From: Pseudeuparius sepicola
Taxonomy: Eukaryota; Arthropoda; Insecta; Coleoptera; Anthribidae
Length of the DNA stretch: 64,000 bases
Direction: 5' to 3'
NCBI GenBank assembly: GCA_963920635.1
Contig: OY987299.1
Coordinates: forward strand, 20,414,901 to 20,478,900
The notes under the pieces: model-generated
The model's input: the letters and a program-made list of their open reading frames with translations, nothing else
The model's database searches: none
Told to the model about the DNA's origin: nothing
In this document: positions 21,090-32,831 of the stretch, one piece after another
How positions within the stretch are numbered: position 1 is the first letter of the stretch
How the letters are laid out: every line of letters begins with the position of its first letter
Position numbers and translations under genes: made by a program

Positions 21090-21521
21090 ATCGCTCTTCG
21101 CCCATAGCGGAGCGTAACCAGGTTTTCAGTATTTTCAATGAAGAAAAGCTTCGTTCTGCTGACGCAACACTAATTGGCAGAGCGAAACCGAAAGTCTATT
21201 CTCATAGACAAACCCGAAATCATTTGTTGGGAAAGAGAATACCTACGGGTGATAAGAAGATTTCGAAATGGGAGAAGAAACATTTTTTACTTGGATGAAA
21301 CTTGGTTGATCGAGGGACATGCTGTTTCAAAAGTATGGAAAGACAAAAATATTCAAAGTTCTCTTCAAGCTTTTATGGAAGGGTGGTCAAGAGGTACAAA
21401 CCCTCCCTCTAGAAAAGGTCGTAGGTTAATAATAACACACGCTGGAGTGTCTCAAAATTTAATATTTTTGCAAAATGGTTCGGTTAGTTTTAGGATAATA
21501 AAAACGATAATAAATAAATAA
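21090..21521 (+). pseudogene. IS630/Tc1-type transposase fragment
   Basis: The frame at 21174 reads RKSILIDKPEIICWEREYLR and continues to FYLDETWLIEGHAVSKVWKD, QAFMEGWSRGTN and RRLIITHAG. LDETW marks the first catalytic aspartate of a DDE_3 domain, and the spacing and the K-G-R-R-L-I-I-T-H-A-G segment match the insect IS630-like transposases. An overlapping frame (21050-21298) holds the region just N-terminal to it, so a frameshift lies near 21180-21290. The reading stops at 21519 and the rest of the catalytic domain is missing. Confidence 0.7.
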
Positions 21522-22318
21522 ACTTTTTATTTTCCTCACCTGCCTCTTAATCCAAACACACCACTTTGCAACCGACCCTCCGCCTATGGCTTATAATTTC
21601 CTTTATTAGAATTTTATTGCCTATTGTTATTTGGAGATTACGGGGTGCCCCCAAGGAAGAACGCAGATAAATACATTGAACAAATGACAAAGCTTTTTGT
21701 CGGATCCAGGTAATCTCTTGAATTTATAATGAGGGCAGTGTGCTATCAATTCCATTTGAACAGAGTATAGCATCCCCAAGCTGTTTTCAGAAAGCTCAAA
21801 ATTTGTGTATGTTTAGTGAATGTAATATACGAGTAGAGTTCGAATCCAACAGTCAGATAGCGTAATAAAGGGATGCCAAATAATTTTACACCTTTCCGAG
21901 CGTTCCAGCGCCAGGTGACTCGATCGCTGAAGTGCTGGCTCTACAGTGACTCTCTATATCACTAAAATACAACTTAAACTAAAAATATCAACCTTACGAA
22001 GACTCTTGCACGTGTTTGATGCCAGCTCTCCGATTATTACTACCCCCAGAAAATAGTGTACCAAGCTATTTGAAATGTTCACTTATCTTTGAATACTTAA
22101 TTGGCAATAATATTTTACGGAATTCCACTGAACATTCAGCAACACAGTTGTCCATATTTCCTAGAATATGTCTCAAATTACAATAATAATAGTTTGATTT
22201 AATAGTTTTCTTTTGTTTTTAATAAATGTGTCTAAAATAAAATAAAAAATAAAATATTGGCTGGGCCAAATGATATGATTCTGGTCTCGTACATGCCGAT
22301 TATTGAATTTTTCGCATA
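21522..22318. other. Unassigned AT-rich stretch
   Basis: No gene or clear repeat pair is visible. It may include the degraded remainder of the IS630-type element to its left. Confidence 0.5.
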
Positions 22319-22319
22319 T

Positions 22320-22648
22320 TTCCTACTTCTTTGAGAATTGTTTGGGACCTAGTCTACAAAATTCTATGAATATTATTAAATGAATTTTCACATACTTTTG
22401 ACTTTGAAATTTGATTTTGTCTGATATAATTTTTATGTTCTTTTAAACGAACGTCAAATGGCCTATACAAGTCTCCCCAACATAGAACATTCTACATTAA
22501 CAAGGATTTGCAATGCAATTTTTTTAACCCTTTTCCTCATTAAACGGTTTATTTTAGGCCATTTAACGTTCGTTCAAAAGAACATAATAACTATATCAGG
22601 CAAAATCAAATAATAGGTCCTAACCAATTCTCAAAGAAGAAGTAGGAA
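22320..22648. mobile_element. 329-bp foldback MITE, TTCCTACTTC ends
   Basis: The left arm TTCCTACTTCTTTGAGAATT pairs with the right arm AATTCTCAAAGAAG..GTAGGAA. Inner arms also pair (GTTCTTTTAAACGAACGT with ACGTTCGTTCAAAAGAAC, and AAATGGCC with GGCCATTT). A relative of the left end alone is present at 32559-32680. No coding capacity. Confidence 0.82.
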
Positions 22649-24342
22649 GTATAGGGGCAAAATATTATTGTTAGTTATTCAAAGAGAATTCAGTATACAT
22701 AATTAGATAGAACACAGGGTACAATATGAGGCAGGTGGCTAGACTATTGTTTCTGTTGTCACGACACTTTAACTTGACATTTATTATTCTGACATTTTAT
22801 TTTGACGTGACATTATCTTTGAGAAAGGAGAAAGATTTATTCTCCAAAAACTAAAAAAAGAAATTTCTTGAGGTGATTTTTGAATTAAACTTTCAATGTT
22901 CCGTTCATTTGGGTACTGTTAAGAATAATTTATGAATTTTCCGGACAACTTTATAATCAGTTTAGTTCAGGTTCTGTGGCAAAAACCCAACTATAAATTA
23001 AATGAATCTGTTTGCCAAAAGAAATTTTCCCATATTATAAAACTGATTTTATTCCTTATCCTTTTCGGTGACTAATTTGTTCCATGCTAAATCAGAGTCA
23101 TTGAAAATACTTTCTAAAATTTAATATTGTTTATGTTTTTTAATAGGCATAAGTTAAAAATGTAGAAAAATGTAAAAAAACACCACGAGAAGAATCGTTT
23201 TTTTTTTTCGATTTTTGTATTTTAATGCCAACGCCCTGTATAAGGCAGGGCCACGAAATCGTGGGGATTAATGGATTATGTGAGCCCTAATCAAACTGCA
23301 TAGAAATAATTTTAAAATATCTCTCGGTGTTTGTATAGAGTAGGTACTCCGAAAAACCGTATTTTTGCTATGTTTGAAGCTATTTTGTGAACTGTATAAG
23401 TTATGACCCTAAAAAAATGCCTAATGTACGTTTGCAGTGTTTGGGGGTATAATTTTGATCGTAGTATATAGGTTATGGAAAAGACGAATCTGAAAAAAAA
23501 AATAGTGTCAAAATGTACATCTTTCGGAGCACTATATTTTTAAAAAAAGTTTTTGAAAATCAGTCAACCCGTAAAAAAATAATGAATTGTCTCGACTTGA
23601 AGTGAAACACACTGTATAGTATAGATGCTGCTTTTAGGATCAGGATATAGTGCAGTAAATTAATCTAGTCTGTATGATACTAAATAGTACTAATAGTATC
23701 AAAAAATGCAATGGCTTTTATACATAGATTCTGACTATTCACATTGGAGCTAAAAACAGTATTGCGAAGATAATAAAAAACACAGGCGGGAGTCTTGTGG
23801 GCTATAAGCAGTCTCGTAGCGCCAGCTGATAAAATGTGAGTAGTAGGAGTAGGTACAGGAAAAACTCTGTACATCCAAATTCCAGGCGCGCGAGATACTT
23901 TCAAATTGTTAGGTACCGGCACAGAATAAATAGCTCTGCAACAGAAGCCTCCTTACGGGCATGTGTCAGAAATAAGCGAGTCTCCATTTCAATTTACAGA
24001 AAGACAGACAGTATTTTAAGCATAAATTTGGTTCTAATACAATTTCTTCGCTATGTGGATTAACGTACAATCAAATAAAATGCACATTATTGATGTATTC
24101 AGAAGATATTTCGCTAAAAAGCGAGTCTCCTTTTGACACATGTCGCTAAGGAGTTGTCTGTATTACTCGTTAGTCTGTGGTACCGGGCTTGTTAAGGAAG
24201 ACGCAATTAATGATGCTTTTAAACTGCTCCTAAATCAAGCTTTGAACTGTGGCAAATATAAGAATAAGGAACTCCACTGCGATCCCACGTATTCACAGCG
24301 AACTGGCCATTTTTTACTAAGTATTACCTTTCCCCTAATTGG
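22649..24342. other. Unassigned sequence with isolated element termini
   Basis: Isolated terminus-like words occur near 23236 (CGCCCTGTATA) and 23610 (ACACTGTATAG) without partners. 23700-24340 is somewhat GC-richer and is interrupted at its right end by the hAT element at 24351. A 73-codon frame at 24140-24361 and others nearby show no recognisable domain. Confidence 0.45.
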
Positions 24343-24660
24343 CTGCTCAGCACGGGCGTAGCCAAGGGGGGGGTTTCGGGGGTTCAAACCCCCCCCCTGA
24401 AATAAGCAAAATATTACCTAATATTATACCGAAAAAATACGAGGAGTGAAGAGTTAAATTATTATTACGTTTGAATATATGTAGTAATAGTAGCGCCTAG
24501 CGCCATCTTTTGACGAGAGGCAGACGCAGTTGCAGCCGAACTATTTTGTATTGTAGGGACACTTTGCGTTGTTTCTCGATTATTCGCCACGCCCCTCGGT
24601 CGAAATGAGCGGAACTTTGTGGAAGTTCGTGGAAGTTTCTGGACGGCTACTGGGCTGCTA

Positions 24661-24700
24661 TATAAGCGGCGCCGCGGCGCATGACCGCGCTTACGGCAGT
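24661..24700 (+). promoter_or_regulatory. Candidate core promoter of the hAT element
   Basis: TATAAG at 24661-24666 is followed about 35 bp later by GGCAGTATTG, an initiator-like CAGT. The setting is GC-rich (GGCGCCGCGGCGC) within AT-rich surroundings. The position, some 300 bp inside the element and upstream of the coding relic, suits the transposase promoter. Inferred from motif and position only. Confidence 0.4.
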
Positions 24701-24854
24701 ATTGTTCCATGCGAACTCGAAGCGAATAAAAGTGAAAAGTGGTGAACGAATAGTGAAGAGAATTAAGTGTACCGTGTAAGTGAGTAATTTTAGTGCGCTG
24801 TTATTCGATGACCTTGTTAAGGATAGATACGTGAATCATTATTACTGTCGAAAA

Positions 24855-25300
24855 ATGGAGGGGAAAAAAAGGAAGGGTGATAAACTTAAAGGTATGGACT
24901 ACTGGAAAAAGTGGTGTAGTCAAGGTCAAGGGGTTTCTAATAAAGAAACAAATTTGGATTTAGCTATCAAAGCTTCAGCTACCTTACATGCTGATAAGGA
25001 GACTGCCTACCCCGAAATCTAGTTTGGAATGCCTAGATATGTGCGATAAAAACCTTTATCCTAATATTTACACATTACTACAAATCTTGGCTACCATTCC
25101 TGTATCCACTGCTACCCCAGAAAGGTCTTTCTCGAGCCTAAGGAGACTGAAAAACTATTTACGAAACACTACAAGTGAAAACAGACTTAATGGTTAATGA
25201 ACATTCACTATGGAACAGAAATTCATGCAGATGAAGTAGTGGATATATTTAAAAGAAAAAGCCGAAGATTTCTTCTTTAATGGTTTTAGATTTAGCGCAG
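24855..25300 (+). pseudogene. hAT transposase relic, N-terminal piece joined to C-terminal dimerisation domain
   Basis: The ATG at 24855 opens MEGKKRKGDKLKGMDYWKKW and continues to a stop at 25022. A second frame covers LEC..DMCDKNLYPNIYTLLQIL and ATIPVSTATPERSFSSLRRL, then KNYLRNTTSENRLNG (25030-25196). TPERSFSSLRRLK is the conserved core of the hAT dimerisation domain. A third stretch (25200-25280) gives NIHYGTEIHADEVVDIFKRK, the usual end of the protein. The zinc finger and DDE catalytic core are deleted, and frameshift and stop breaks are visible. Confidence 0.85.
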
Positions 25301-25479
25301 AGGAACGAAATTAATTTATCCATTTCATTTAAAGTTAAGAACTTTATAAATATGTCGTAGTTTTTTGGACGAATATATAGATATTAAATTTCATGTAAGT
25401 ATATTTTTGTTGTTTTATTTACTTCTCAAACTAACCCCCCCCCCCCAAACTAAATCCTGGCTACGCCCGTGATGCTCAG

Positions 25480-26110
25480 GACTCCCTGGCGCACAATACA
25501 ACACTGTTTCGGTGTGAAATCCATTTCCCGTTAATCGCAAGGTGTCGAAACCAGTAGCCCCTCGATCGCCCTCTCATTTCTTGCCCACCTATACTCGGCG
25601 AAGGGGCCGTCGATTTGCGAACGTTGGGGTAATCTAACTTTAATTACTTCCTCGGGCGCGCGCGGCTCGCGGGCCCCCGTCGTCGAATTGCCGCCCCACA
25701 ATGGGGGCAATTTCGGCGGCGTCTTTCCCCCCCGCCCCCGCTCCCGTCCCCACCGCTGAATAATGCATGGGGCCCAACCTCCCGATAAATAGGGCGTCCA
25801 ACACGGGCGTGCCTCGGCAGGTATGTACGAGTTCATCTGGGGATGTTCATATTGAGACTGGTTCCAATTTTCTACCCACAACGAAAACTCACTACAGTTT
25901 TGTTAGAGACAAGTAAGTATCAAGTTTGATCGTCCAATTTCCAATTGGCCTCATATCGTTCGCGTAGAAATTGATTTGTTGAGTATGCCATGTCGTGCTC
26001 TCTGCAGCCATCGTCTAAATCAGAATCCAACAATCTGATAATCAGAGTCATACCGACAATTATTATTAATTCATCTAGTATTACCCATTGAATTGACAAG
26101 TAGATAGAAG
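25480..26110. other. GC-rich island continuous with 23.7-24.3 kb
   Basis: 25500-25830 is markedly GC-rich, with G/C runs, and is the right-hand continuation of the DNA split by the hAT element. Open frames here (for example 25531-25881, minus) are long by chance of GC content and show no domain. It could be a CpG-rich regulatory island or conserved noncoding DNA; undecided. Confidence 0.4.
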
Positions 26111-26114
26111 GAGT

Positions 26115-26165
26115 GTAGAGAGAGAAACTGGCAGCCAAACTTGAGTGAGTAAAATAGTAAATAAA
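26115..26165 (+). repeat. Dispersed repeat GAGAGAGAAACYGGCAGCCA, copy 1
   Basis: Matches 37752-37805 in the same orientation over roughly 53 bp: shared GAGAGAGAAAC, GGCAGCCAAACTTG, GTGAGT and AAATCAGC. It may mark the same end of two members of one element family. Similarity fades beyond it. Confidence 0.65.
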
Positions 26166-26700
26166 TCAGCTGATTCCGGCAAAAACCACATAACACAAAA
26201 GAGGTGTTTGTCCTAACTTTCTATTTTTGTGTCCTCTGCTTCAAACGAGTTCCCTTGTCAAACGTCATTTTAATTTTCCTTTTATCCCAAGTCACAGTAC
26301 GAATAGGAGTAATTATTGTATTATTTATATTTGATTTGAGTTCGTGTCGTGGTGGCAGTTTCGTATAAAATGGCGTTGAGTTTTCTTAGTTGGTGTTTGG
26401 TTTAATATTATTTTTAGAACGGAGAGAAAATTTAATTTAGCTATGTGGCTATATTCTCTCTGTTTAAGTTGTAAATTACAAAAAAGAGGGTCAACTTCTG
26501 TCGTGTATTTGGATGTACCATTTCTTTCATTCGTAAGTCTTAAAAATCTTTGCTAATAACTTTGCAGTTTTCCAAGAGATAAGGTGATATTAGAAACAAG
26601 TGGATTGCAGCAATAAAAAGAACAAATTTTGTACTGTCTACAAGTATTTACTTGCATTTGTAGTCAACAATTTATTGAGAGCAATTTCATAGACAAGTTT
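26115..26700 (+). pseudogene. Degraded THAP-like (P-element type?) relic
   Basis: 26491-26532 reads VNFCRVFGCTISFI, resembling the C-x-V-x-G-C start of a THAP zinc finger. After a 35-bp GTAAGT..TTGCAG stretch (26533-26567) comes FPRDK and, in another frame, IRNKWIAAIKRTNF, matching the FP-x-D..W-x-x-A-I-x-R segment of THAP domains. Frames shift, so it is broken. The GTAAGT/CAG stretch is too short for a normal intron and is probably a shrunken one. The leader (26115-26165) is repeated at 37752-37805. Assignment is tentative. Confidence 0.4.
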
Positions 26701-28600
26701 GTGCAGCGCAAACTTAAAAAGTATGTAATTACTACAGTTTTTTATTTTCCAAGTCATGATGGAAAGTCTATCAAGGGAAAAACTGGCAAAATATTGTGCT
26801 AATGAATCTAGCTCTTCGTAGTCAAAGATGGAATTAATCTTGAGGTTCTGGTCCCTTTAATAAGGTAATTATTTGTAATTATTTTGTTAGATGCCTAAAC
26901 CTCGGCCTAAACATTAAAAATTATATAAAAATATGTAAAAGCTACCTGTCTTACATGCTTTTCCTATTAAATTGAATTTTAAAATTAATAAATCAGTCAA
27001 GATAAGTAATTAAAGTTGGAAATATATACCTTATCCTAGATATTTTGTCGCCTTTATTTTAAAATAAACTTTTATTTTGGAATTTGTATTTTATTTGTCT
27101 CAATTTACTTCCAGGTACATAAAATTGCCATGTAATTTTTTTAATCAATTCACTACTTTTTTGTGTGCAATATTTACATAATTGTGGTAATATAGAAAAA
27201 TTCTCATTCCTACAAACAAGCCCCGAATTTCGGAATACAGATCATACAAAGAGAATTACGGAACATGCCCATTAAATTCGTCCATTAATATGCAACATCC
27301 CTATATACCTCCTTTGCCTTAATCAGCTGACACGTTCATTAGGCGTCCTTGTCTTACTTATTGCCATTTGAAACCTATCTCTCTATAGAGTTGGCTGCCC
27401 CAAACAAAGTGGTACCTGTGCAACTTCCATTGTACTTATCAATTCGATGGTATTACCTCTTGGGCGGTTGTCTTTGTTTATTGATTGCTTCTTACATTGC
27501 TGCAAAAAGTTTCTCCATCCGTGGCAATATAAAATACCCATCTTAAATTACTTTTTGCGTTATATGTGGCGCCTATGTGACCACCACGCGCCACTGCATC
27601 GCTTCGTGGGTCCTTGTCCCCTGCTAAACACTGATAAGAGGAGCTCGGGCAAAGGCCTAGTCAGCCGCAACTGTTCGCCAATATTGACACCCAAATTTTC
27701 GACTTTAAATTATGGGACAATAAATGGGGACTTCTTTCGGGCTGTGTTTACACCGCTCAAACACAAACAACGTAAATTAAATCAGGTTTTTTCTTCTGCT
27801 ATGTAATTTTCTCGGACAAGAATCAGACGAAAGAAGATCAGGGGGATTTAGTTTCATTAGGATCGAGGCATGTTTACCAGTATCGGCGCAGGATTTGTGG
27901 TTTTTTATATTATTTGTCTCGATCGGTGTAAACAGTGTCTATATCCTAACATAATTAAACTTGTAAACTGTTTACATTATTCTTTTATATTTATGAAAAT
28001 ATAAATGAACTTCCAACTACCTTATTTGATTACCATGCTCCTGTTGTCACCGCTGGCATAACAATAAAGAAAGCACCATGGCCAACTAGATGGCTAGATA
28101 TAAGCCATTATTTTTTATTACTTAAGCACAAATCCTAATAAATCATCACTCATCACGACTCGAATTTTCCAAGGTTGAGAGAAGGACTTAATTTCATTAC
28201 AAATAGATTAGGTCTTTGATTTTTTGGTATGTACCTAGGTCCTACCTACCTACAGAATAGAGTACCTATATTTACATTCGGGTAGGTAAAGTATAAATGA
28301 ACTCACTTGGAACACAGTGATATACAGGGCGCGATCTATTTCATAGCATTTACTACGCTATGCTACTGGTAAAAATACCAGATTTATCAGTAGAAATCAC
28401 CCGTATAAAATTCAAAGCTTTTATGCGGTCGACGTCGACCTAGTCAAGAAGGCAGCCAATAAGAAAGCGAGCGTAGCGATTTGATTGGTCGGCGTTTCTG
28501 TGATCCGCATGGAGCAGGTATCGACGTGGGCCAGTTAGGCCAGTATAACCAGTGCCGTGCACGGAAATAAGAATTGCGCTTTATTTTACGGATTTTGGTT
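26700..28600. other. Unassigned AT-rich sequence with a GC-richer island
   Basis: No gene is supported. 27560-27830 is GC-richer than its surroundings. Near 28323 an isolated TACAGGGCGCGATC end lacks a partner. TAGGTAGG/CCTACC microsatellite-like words lie at 28230-28290. Confidence 0.45.
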
Positions 28601-28629
28601 TTGTGTATAGACTTAGTACTTAAAAGATT

Positions 28630-28985
28630 ACCCGGGAAAACATTGAAAATGTGTTGTTAAAAAAGACAGAAGGGTTATGGATTGACGCTGATTTTAGGGT
28701 TTCCACTCATATAACTAATATGTTAAAAAGGTTTTTCCTGGACCTAAAAACGCTTTTTTCTTGTAAAAACTTTCTTGGCTTGAAAAAGAGAACGCTTCTC
28801 AGCAACACAATAATTGTTCTGAATTATCTGAATTATGGTGATACGATGTACGGCTTCTGTTTAACTCAGGCAGGTGTATTAACCTATGCCAAAATTTCAA
28901 TGCAATTAAAAAACTTTGATTCACTGGTAAATTATCAGTATAATGTTTATAATCATACAGAAAGTAAACCAATAGTTTGTCACAC
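28630..28985 (+). pseudogene. Non-LTR retrotransposon reverse transcriptase fragment (thumb region)
   Basis: The frame reads LWIDADFRVSTHITNMLKRF, then LDLKTLFSCKNFLGLKKRTL, LSNTIIVLNYLNYGD and TMYGFCLTQ. This pattern (L-G-x-x-x-D-x-x-L-x-F..H-I.. then K-x-x-L..S-x-I..Y-x-D-x-V-Y) is typical of the segment following the catalytic YADD in jockey-like LINE reverse transcriptases. Neither the catalytic domain nor the endonuclease is present. It lies head to head with the minus-strand LINE fragment at 29290-29990, so two separate insertions are likely. Confidence 0.65.
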
Positions 28986-29289
28986 TATTCTAGTCTCACA
29001 CTATTCTAGTCTCGTTGTTATTGTATTTTCATTCGTCTACCTATTCTAGGTGTTCTAGAGTTAGATTGTAACCTATATCTAGTCTGATAAGTATGGTTTA
29101 AATTTAGTAGGGTTACATTTGAATTGATTACTTACTACTGATAATAAGTATAATTTTCTCAGATCTAGCACACGTGTCTCCATATATAGTTTTTCTGACG
29201 GATACAGTAAAGTTTTCTTAAAAATAATAATCTTCAGTCTTCGCTTCTGCAAAGTTTCAACTTTCTTTAGATGACAAAAATTTGCACTT

Positions 29290-29990
29290 CCTCAGGCTAA
29301 TATTCAAAAAAGAAATCTTGATTGCACTAGTGCATAATAAAGTTTTTTGATTTGGGACATCTTTTTAAATTTATACACTATTGCTCTTATATTTTGTGCT
29401 AGTTTATTGCTGTGATGGTCCCATCTTAAATGCCTACCCACTGTTACTCCCAACATAATCAATCTTATTTGTCAGCTTTATGGCGAAAACTGTTCAATAT
29501 TCAAGTATTCATAAATAGGTAGATATCTAGTATCACAGGTGAAGGGCATGAAGGAGGTCTTTTTAAAGTTTATAGTTAAACGTTTGCTGTCAAACAAATT
29601 CTCTAACAATATTAAGTCCCTTTCCACCTTTCTCTTTAACTCACTCCGATATTGATCTTCAGAACACAGTATGTCCCGAAATACCAAGGCTAAATATGTT
29701 GTTTATATATGTAGATGTTAAAAATGACAGGTCCCAGAACGGATCTTTGTGGTACTCCGTACTCAATCGCAGGCCTTGTACTCTTTTGTTTATTTACTTC
29801 ACAACACTGTTTACGGTGTGTAAGATAACTTTCGAATAAGGACAAGACCCCCCTCTAAAACCCATTTCATTCGACCCAGTCAACAATCTGGAATGGTCAA
29901 CCATATCAAACGCTTTTGATAAGTCCAAGAACACGCATAGTGAGAGGCGTTTTTTTTTTATCCAAAGCCTCATGCAACTCATTTGTGAAA
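29290..29990 (-). pseudogene. Non-LTR retrotransposon reverse transcriptase, broken
   Basis: On the minus strand: KRLSLCVFLDLSKAFDMVDH (29870-29970) is the conserved D-L-S-K-A-F-D motif of LINE reverse transcriptases. ERDLILLENLFDSKRLTINF and KKTSFMPF (about 29545-29640) are the later L-x-x-W..N-x-x-K-T segment. LIMLGVTVGRHLRWDHHSNK and KFKKMSQIKKLYYALVQSRF (29300-29455) are the post-catalytic segment. The order is right for one element, but frameshifts and loss of the YADD region make it dead. Confidence 0.75.
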
Positions 29991-30084
29991 TTTGTGATTA
30001 TTGCATCCTGCGTGGATCGATTCTCCCTAAACCCATATTGTTTCCCAGAAAGCAAATTAAATTTATTCATTTATTTAATTTACT

Positions 30085-30453
30085 CGAAAAATATGCGTTT
30101 TGATCTGATATTAGTCAGGCTGCCATGTAGACCCAAAGGACTACTACTATATTGTCACGTGAACTTGTATTTTAATACTTAAGGCTCCTAATGATAAGTA
30201 TGTAAGTTCTTGCCATAAAACTGCAAAAAAAGTCGGCCTACCGTTTGCCCATGTTCAAGTACACTCTACATCGAATAAATCGTTTCAATGATTAAATAAC
30301 GTTCAATTTAAACTGTACTTGGACATGCGCAAAGGGCTCTTCTGGCCCACGCTAACGGTATGCCTATTGTTATGGGAGGAATTTTCTATTTTGAACTTCA
30401 TTATAAAACGCATGGCAGCCTAACTAAAATCATATCAAAACGCATATTTTTCG
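30085..30453. mobile_element. 369-bp foldback MITE, CGAAAAATATGCG ends
   Basis: The left end CGAAAAATATGCGTTTTGAT..TAGTCAGGCTGCCATG pairs over about 45 bp with the right end. Further inside, TTTGCCCATGTTCAAGTACA pairs with TGTACTTGGACATGCGCAAA. It carries no coding region. The target duplication is not clear. Confidence 0.75.
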
Positions 30454-30472
30454 AAAGTGAAAACTCAGGTTT

Positions 30473-31012
30473 TCATATGAAGAACCCAGGATAACTCTCT
30501 GATTCATACCTTATTATTGTAAGAATATAGGCAACATAATGCCCTTTGAAAGTCATACTGAATAAAATCACGTCCAAAAATCTGTCACTATCTCCCGGTC
30601 TATATATTAGTTTGAAAGTTGGTATGCCGGTATTTTTTGGGTAACTAAAATTTACTCTGAGGCACCTTGTATTATTTGTTAATATAGAAGAGGAGCAGGG
30701 TATAATTATCTGTGATAATACACACATTGTAGCTGCGGAAGTGACAGGTCTAAGTGGATATATTCTTGAGGGATGAAAACAAACACAAATCTTAACACCA
30801 TTCCTAAACAGATATGCTAAGAAACATACAGATTTGTTTATACAACAAATAGGAACAGGGGCCGAAATAGAATTGTCATTAGAAATGTTAAAATCTGCAT
30901 TATCTACTTTTTCAGAGCTTATAAACTTTGTTTTGTCGAAAAACTTTATGTGACTAGCCTTTCTGAAATGCGGGTCACGTTTTAAACTTCCATTTACACA
31001 CTGAAACCCCAC
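30473..31012 (-). other. Unrecognised 540-bp open frame
   Basis: A 179-codon stop-free minus-strand stretch. It has no in-frame ATG at its start: the first possible start is GTG, directly after a TGA. The predicted protein contains VRFLDVILFSMTFKG-like hydrophobic segments (see 30500-30600) but no domain I know. GC content and codon use are not distinctive. A splice acceptor TTTCAG occurs near 30999, so an internal exon is conceivable. Chance is about as likely. Confidence 0.2.
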
Positions 31013-32558
31013 ATGCGTGACGGAGCCCCCTCATAAAAGCTTAAACAGTCAAATTGCGTGACTTTTTCAAATCCCCGGCTTTGAAGTGTTGAACTCAAGA
31101 TAATCCCACCAAACGCGGTGCCAAAAAATACTGGCTGCTTTTTTATTCAGCGAACGACATTTAAAGCGTAGCTAAGGGCAGCAGGGAGCTTTTGTAAGCA
31201 TCCATAACTCAATTATATTTTCATTACGTTTATTAGTCAATTTTTAATGATGAAGGCAATGGAATTATTTTCTCTGTAGAAAAATCCGAAAGATTGTTGA
31301 CAAGTTGCATGTCATTTGGCGTCACAAGGACCAAGCAAATTTGAGGTGGACCAATAAATGATAGTATTTTTTGTATTTAAGTAAATTTACTACAATAATG
31401 CTGCCAACTCACTAAATTTTTATTTACGAATAGGTGGACCAAAAGTAATTTATCTAGCTACACAGTAATAAAACCACGATTTTGCTTTGTGATCATTGAA
31501 TTACATACAATTACAAATATGCCTGATATGCCACAAAAGAATGAAGGTATACCTACATATTTTATTGATGTTCCCATTATTGTTTTAGAAATAATTTATT
31601 CAATTCAGTATTATGCAAATTTACATTTCATACAAAGGGCAAATTAAATATAGGTAGGTAAATTTCATTTTTGTACGAACATATTGGTCATTAGGTATAT
31701 ATAATATTTGATTGCGGTAAATAAATAATGTGGGGCAGTTCATTTCCAACTGGTACAACGCCTGTCATTGGAGATATAACAATAGCAGAATTATCTATTT
31801 TCGAACCTGTCAGCCAATAAGTTTTTTTTAATTTAGCTTAAATCTTTTTCATAACTACAGACCAAAGAAAATTATGAAAAATTATGGTTTTATTTTCCTG
31901 TATTTATTCTCTAAAAATCTGATGGTCGTAGAAAAAGTATAGTAAACAACTCGCACGAAATAGCTATCAGAATATATTATTTAATTATTTAGTATACTGA
32001 CAAAGAAGTGGAGTGGCTACAGAATTATTGACCTTTCTTTCATACTTATTATTGAATAGTAATTTTTTACATTAATTAAATTATTTTAGAGATAAGTAGA
32101 AATCGTAAATTACACACATTCCTCATTTTTTCATTGCTCCAAAATTCTGATAGCATTGTAGGATGAAATAAAGCCTCTTTATATTCGGTTCTCCTAATAT
32201 TCGTTTTCGCCGATTCGTTGGTTCTGATCCTAAAAAAACATTTTCTATAGCAAAACCGAGTGGGTTATTTTTCGCCCTAAAAGCAGATAAAACAGAAAAA
32301 CGCTGCCATACTTTCTTTGTGTCGTTTTTTTTTTGTTAGAGAATTTAGGGGAAAACAATTATTTCTTCCGCTTAGCTATATTGTTCCGGTGAATCTGGTG
32401 TATACAAAATCGAGAATAATGGCTAAACAATTAAACCACATTAGTAAAGAAGCATGTTGTAAGTGAACAGAATATAGGCTTAGAAAGTCTACATCTTTAG
32501 CCTGCATTTATCACGTGATGTCACAGTTTCGCAAGAAAAGTTTTGTGTTTATGAATCA
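31013..32558. other. AT-rich sequence without a recognisable gene
   Basis: No open frame, paired terminal repeats or RNA gene can be supported in this stretch. Confidence 0.6.
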
Positions 32559-32680
32559 TTCCTACTTCTTCTTTGAGAATTGGTTGGGACTTACCCCAAA
32601 AAATTCTATTATATTTATTAGTAAACGAGTGTTCACATATTTTTGACTATAAAATTTGATAATAATTCCCGTTTTTTCTC
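32559..32680. repeat. Solo end of the TTCCTACTTC MITE family
   Basis: TTCCTACTTCTTCTTTGAGA, followed by ATTGGTTGGGAC and then ATTTTTGACT..AAATTTGATAAT, parallels the left arm of the element at 22320-22648. The right end is missing, so this is a truncated copy. Confidence 0.65.
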
Positions 32681-32831
32681 GTGTTTTTTAAAAAGTTAAT
32701 AACGCAAACATTTCCATCATATTATTAATCTTTCTAAAATTTATCTATTTTTATCGACGGCTTCGTTATGTGTAATAATGTTTTGTCGGTACGTGGAATT
32801 TAAGTGAGTGACAATACTGCCCTCATAAGAC

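Larger units (their letters stand above)
24351..25471 (+). mobile_element. hAT-type element, internally deleted, near-perfect TSD
   Basis: The 1,121-bp element starts CACGGGCGTAGCCAAGG and ends GGCTACGCCCGTG. The flanks CTGCTCAG (24343-24350) and ATGCTCAG (25472-25479) match at 7 of 8 positions. Just inside both ends lie a G-run and a C-run (24365-24373 and 25436-25446). It keeps a promoter-like region (TATAAG at 24661, in a GC-rich context), a strong donor-like GTAAGTGAG at 24776, a short N-terminal coding piece and a C-terminal dimerisation relic, but lacks the catalytic middle. Confidence 0.92.

Noticed and set aside
30473..31012. 179-codon minus-strand open frame as a host gene exon
   Set aside because: No ATG at the start, no recognised domain, weak splice context; listed only as an unrecognised frame.
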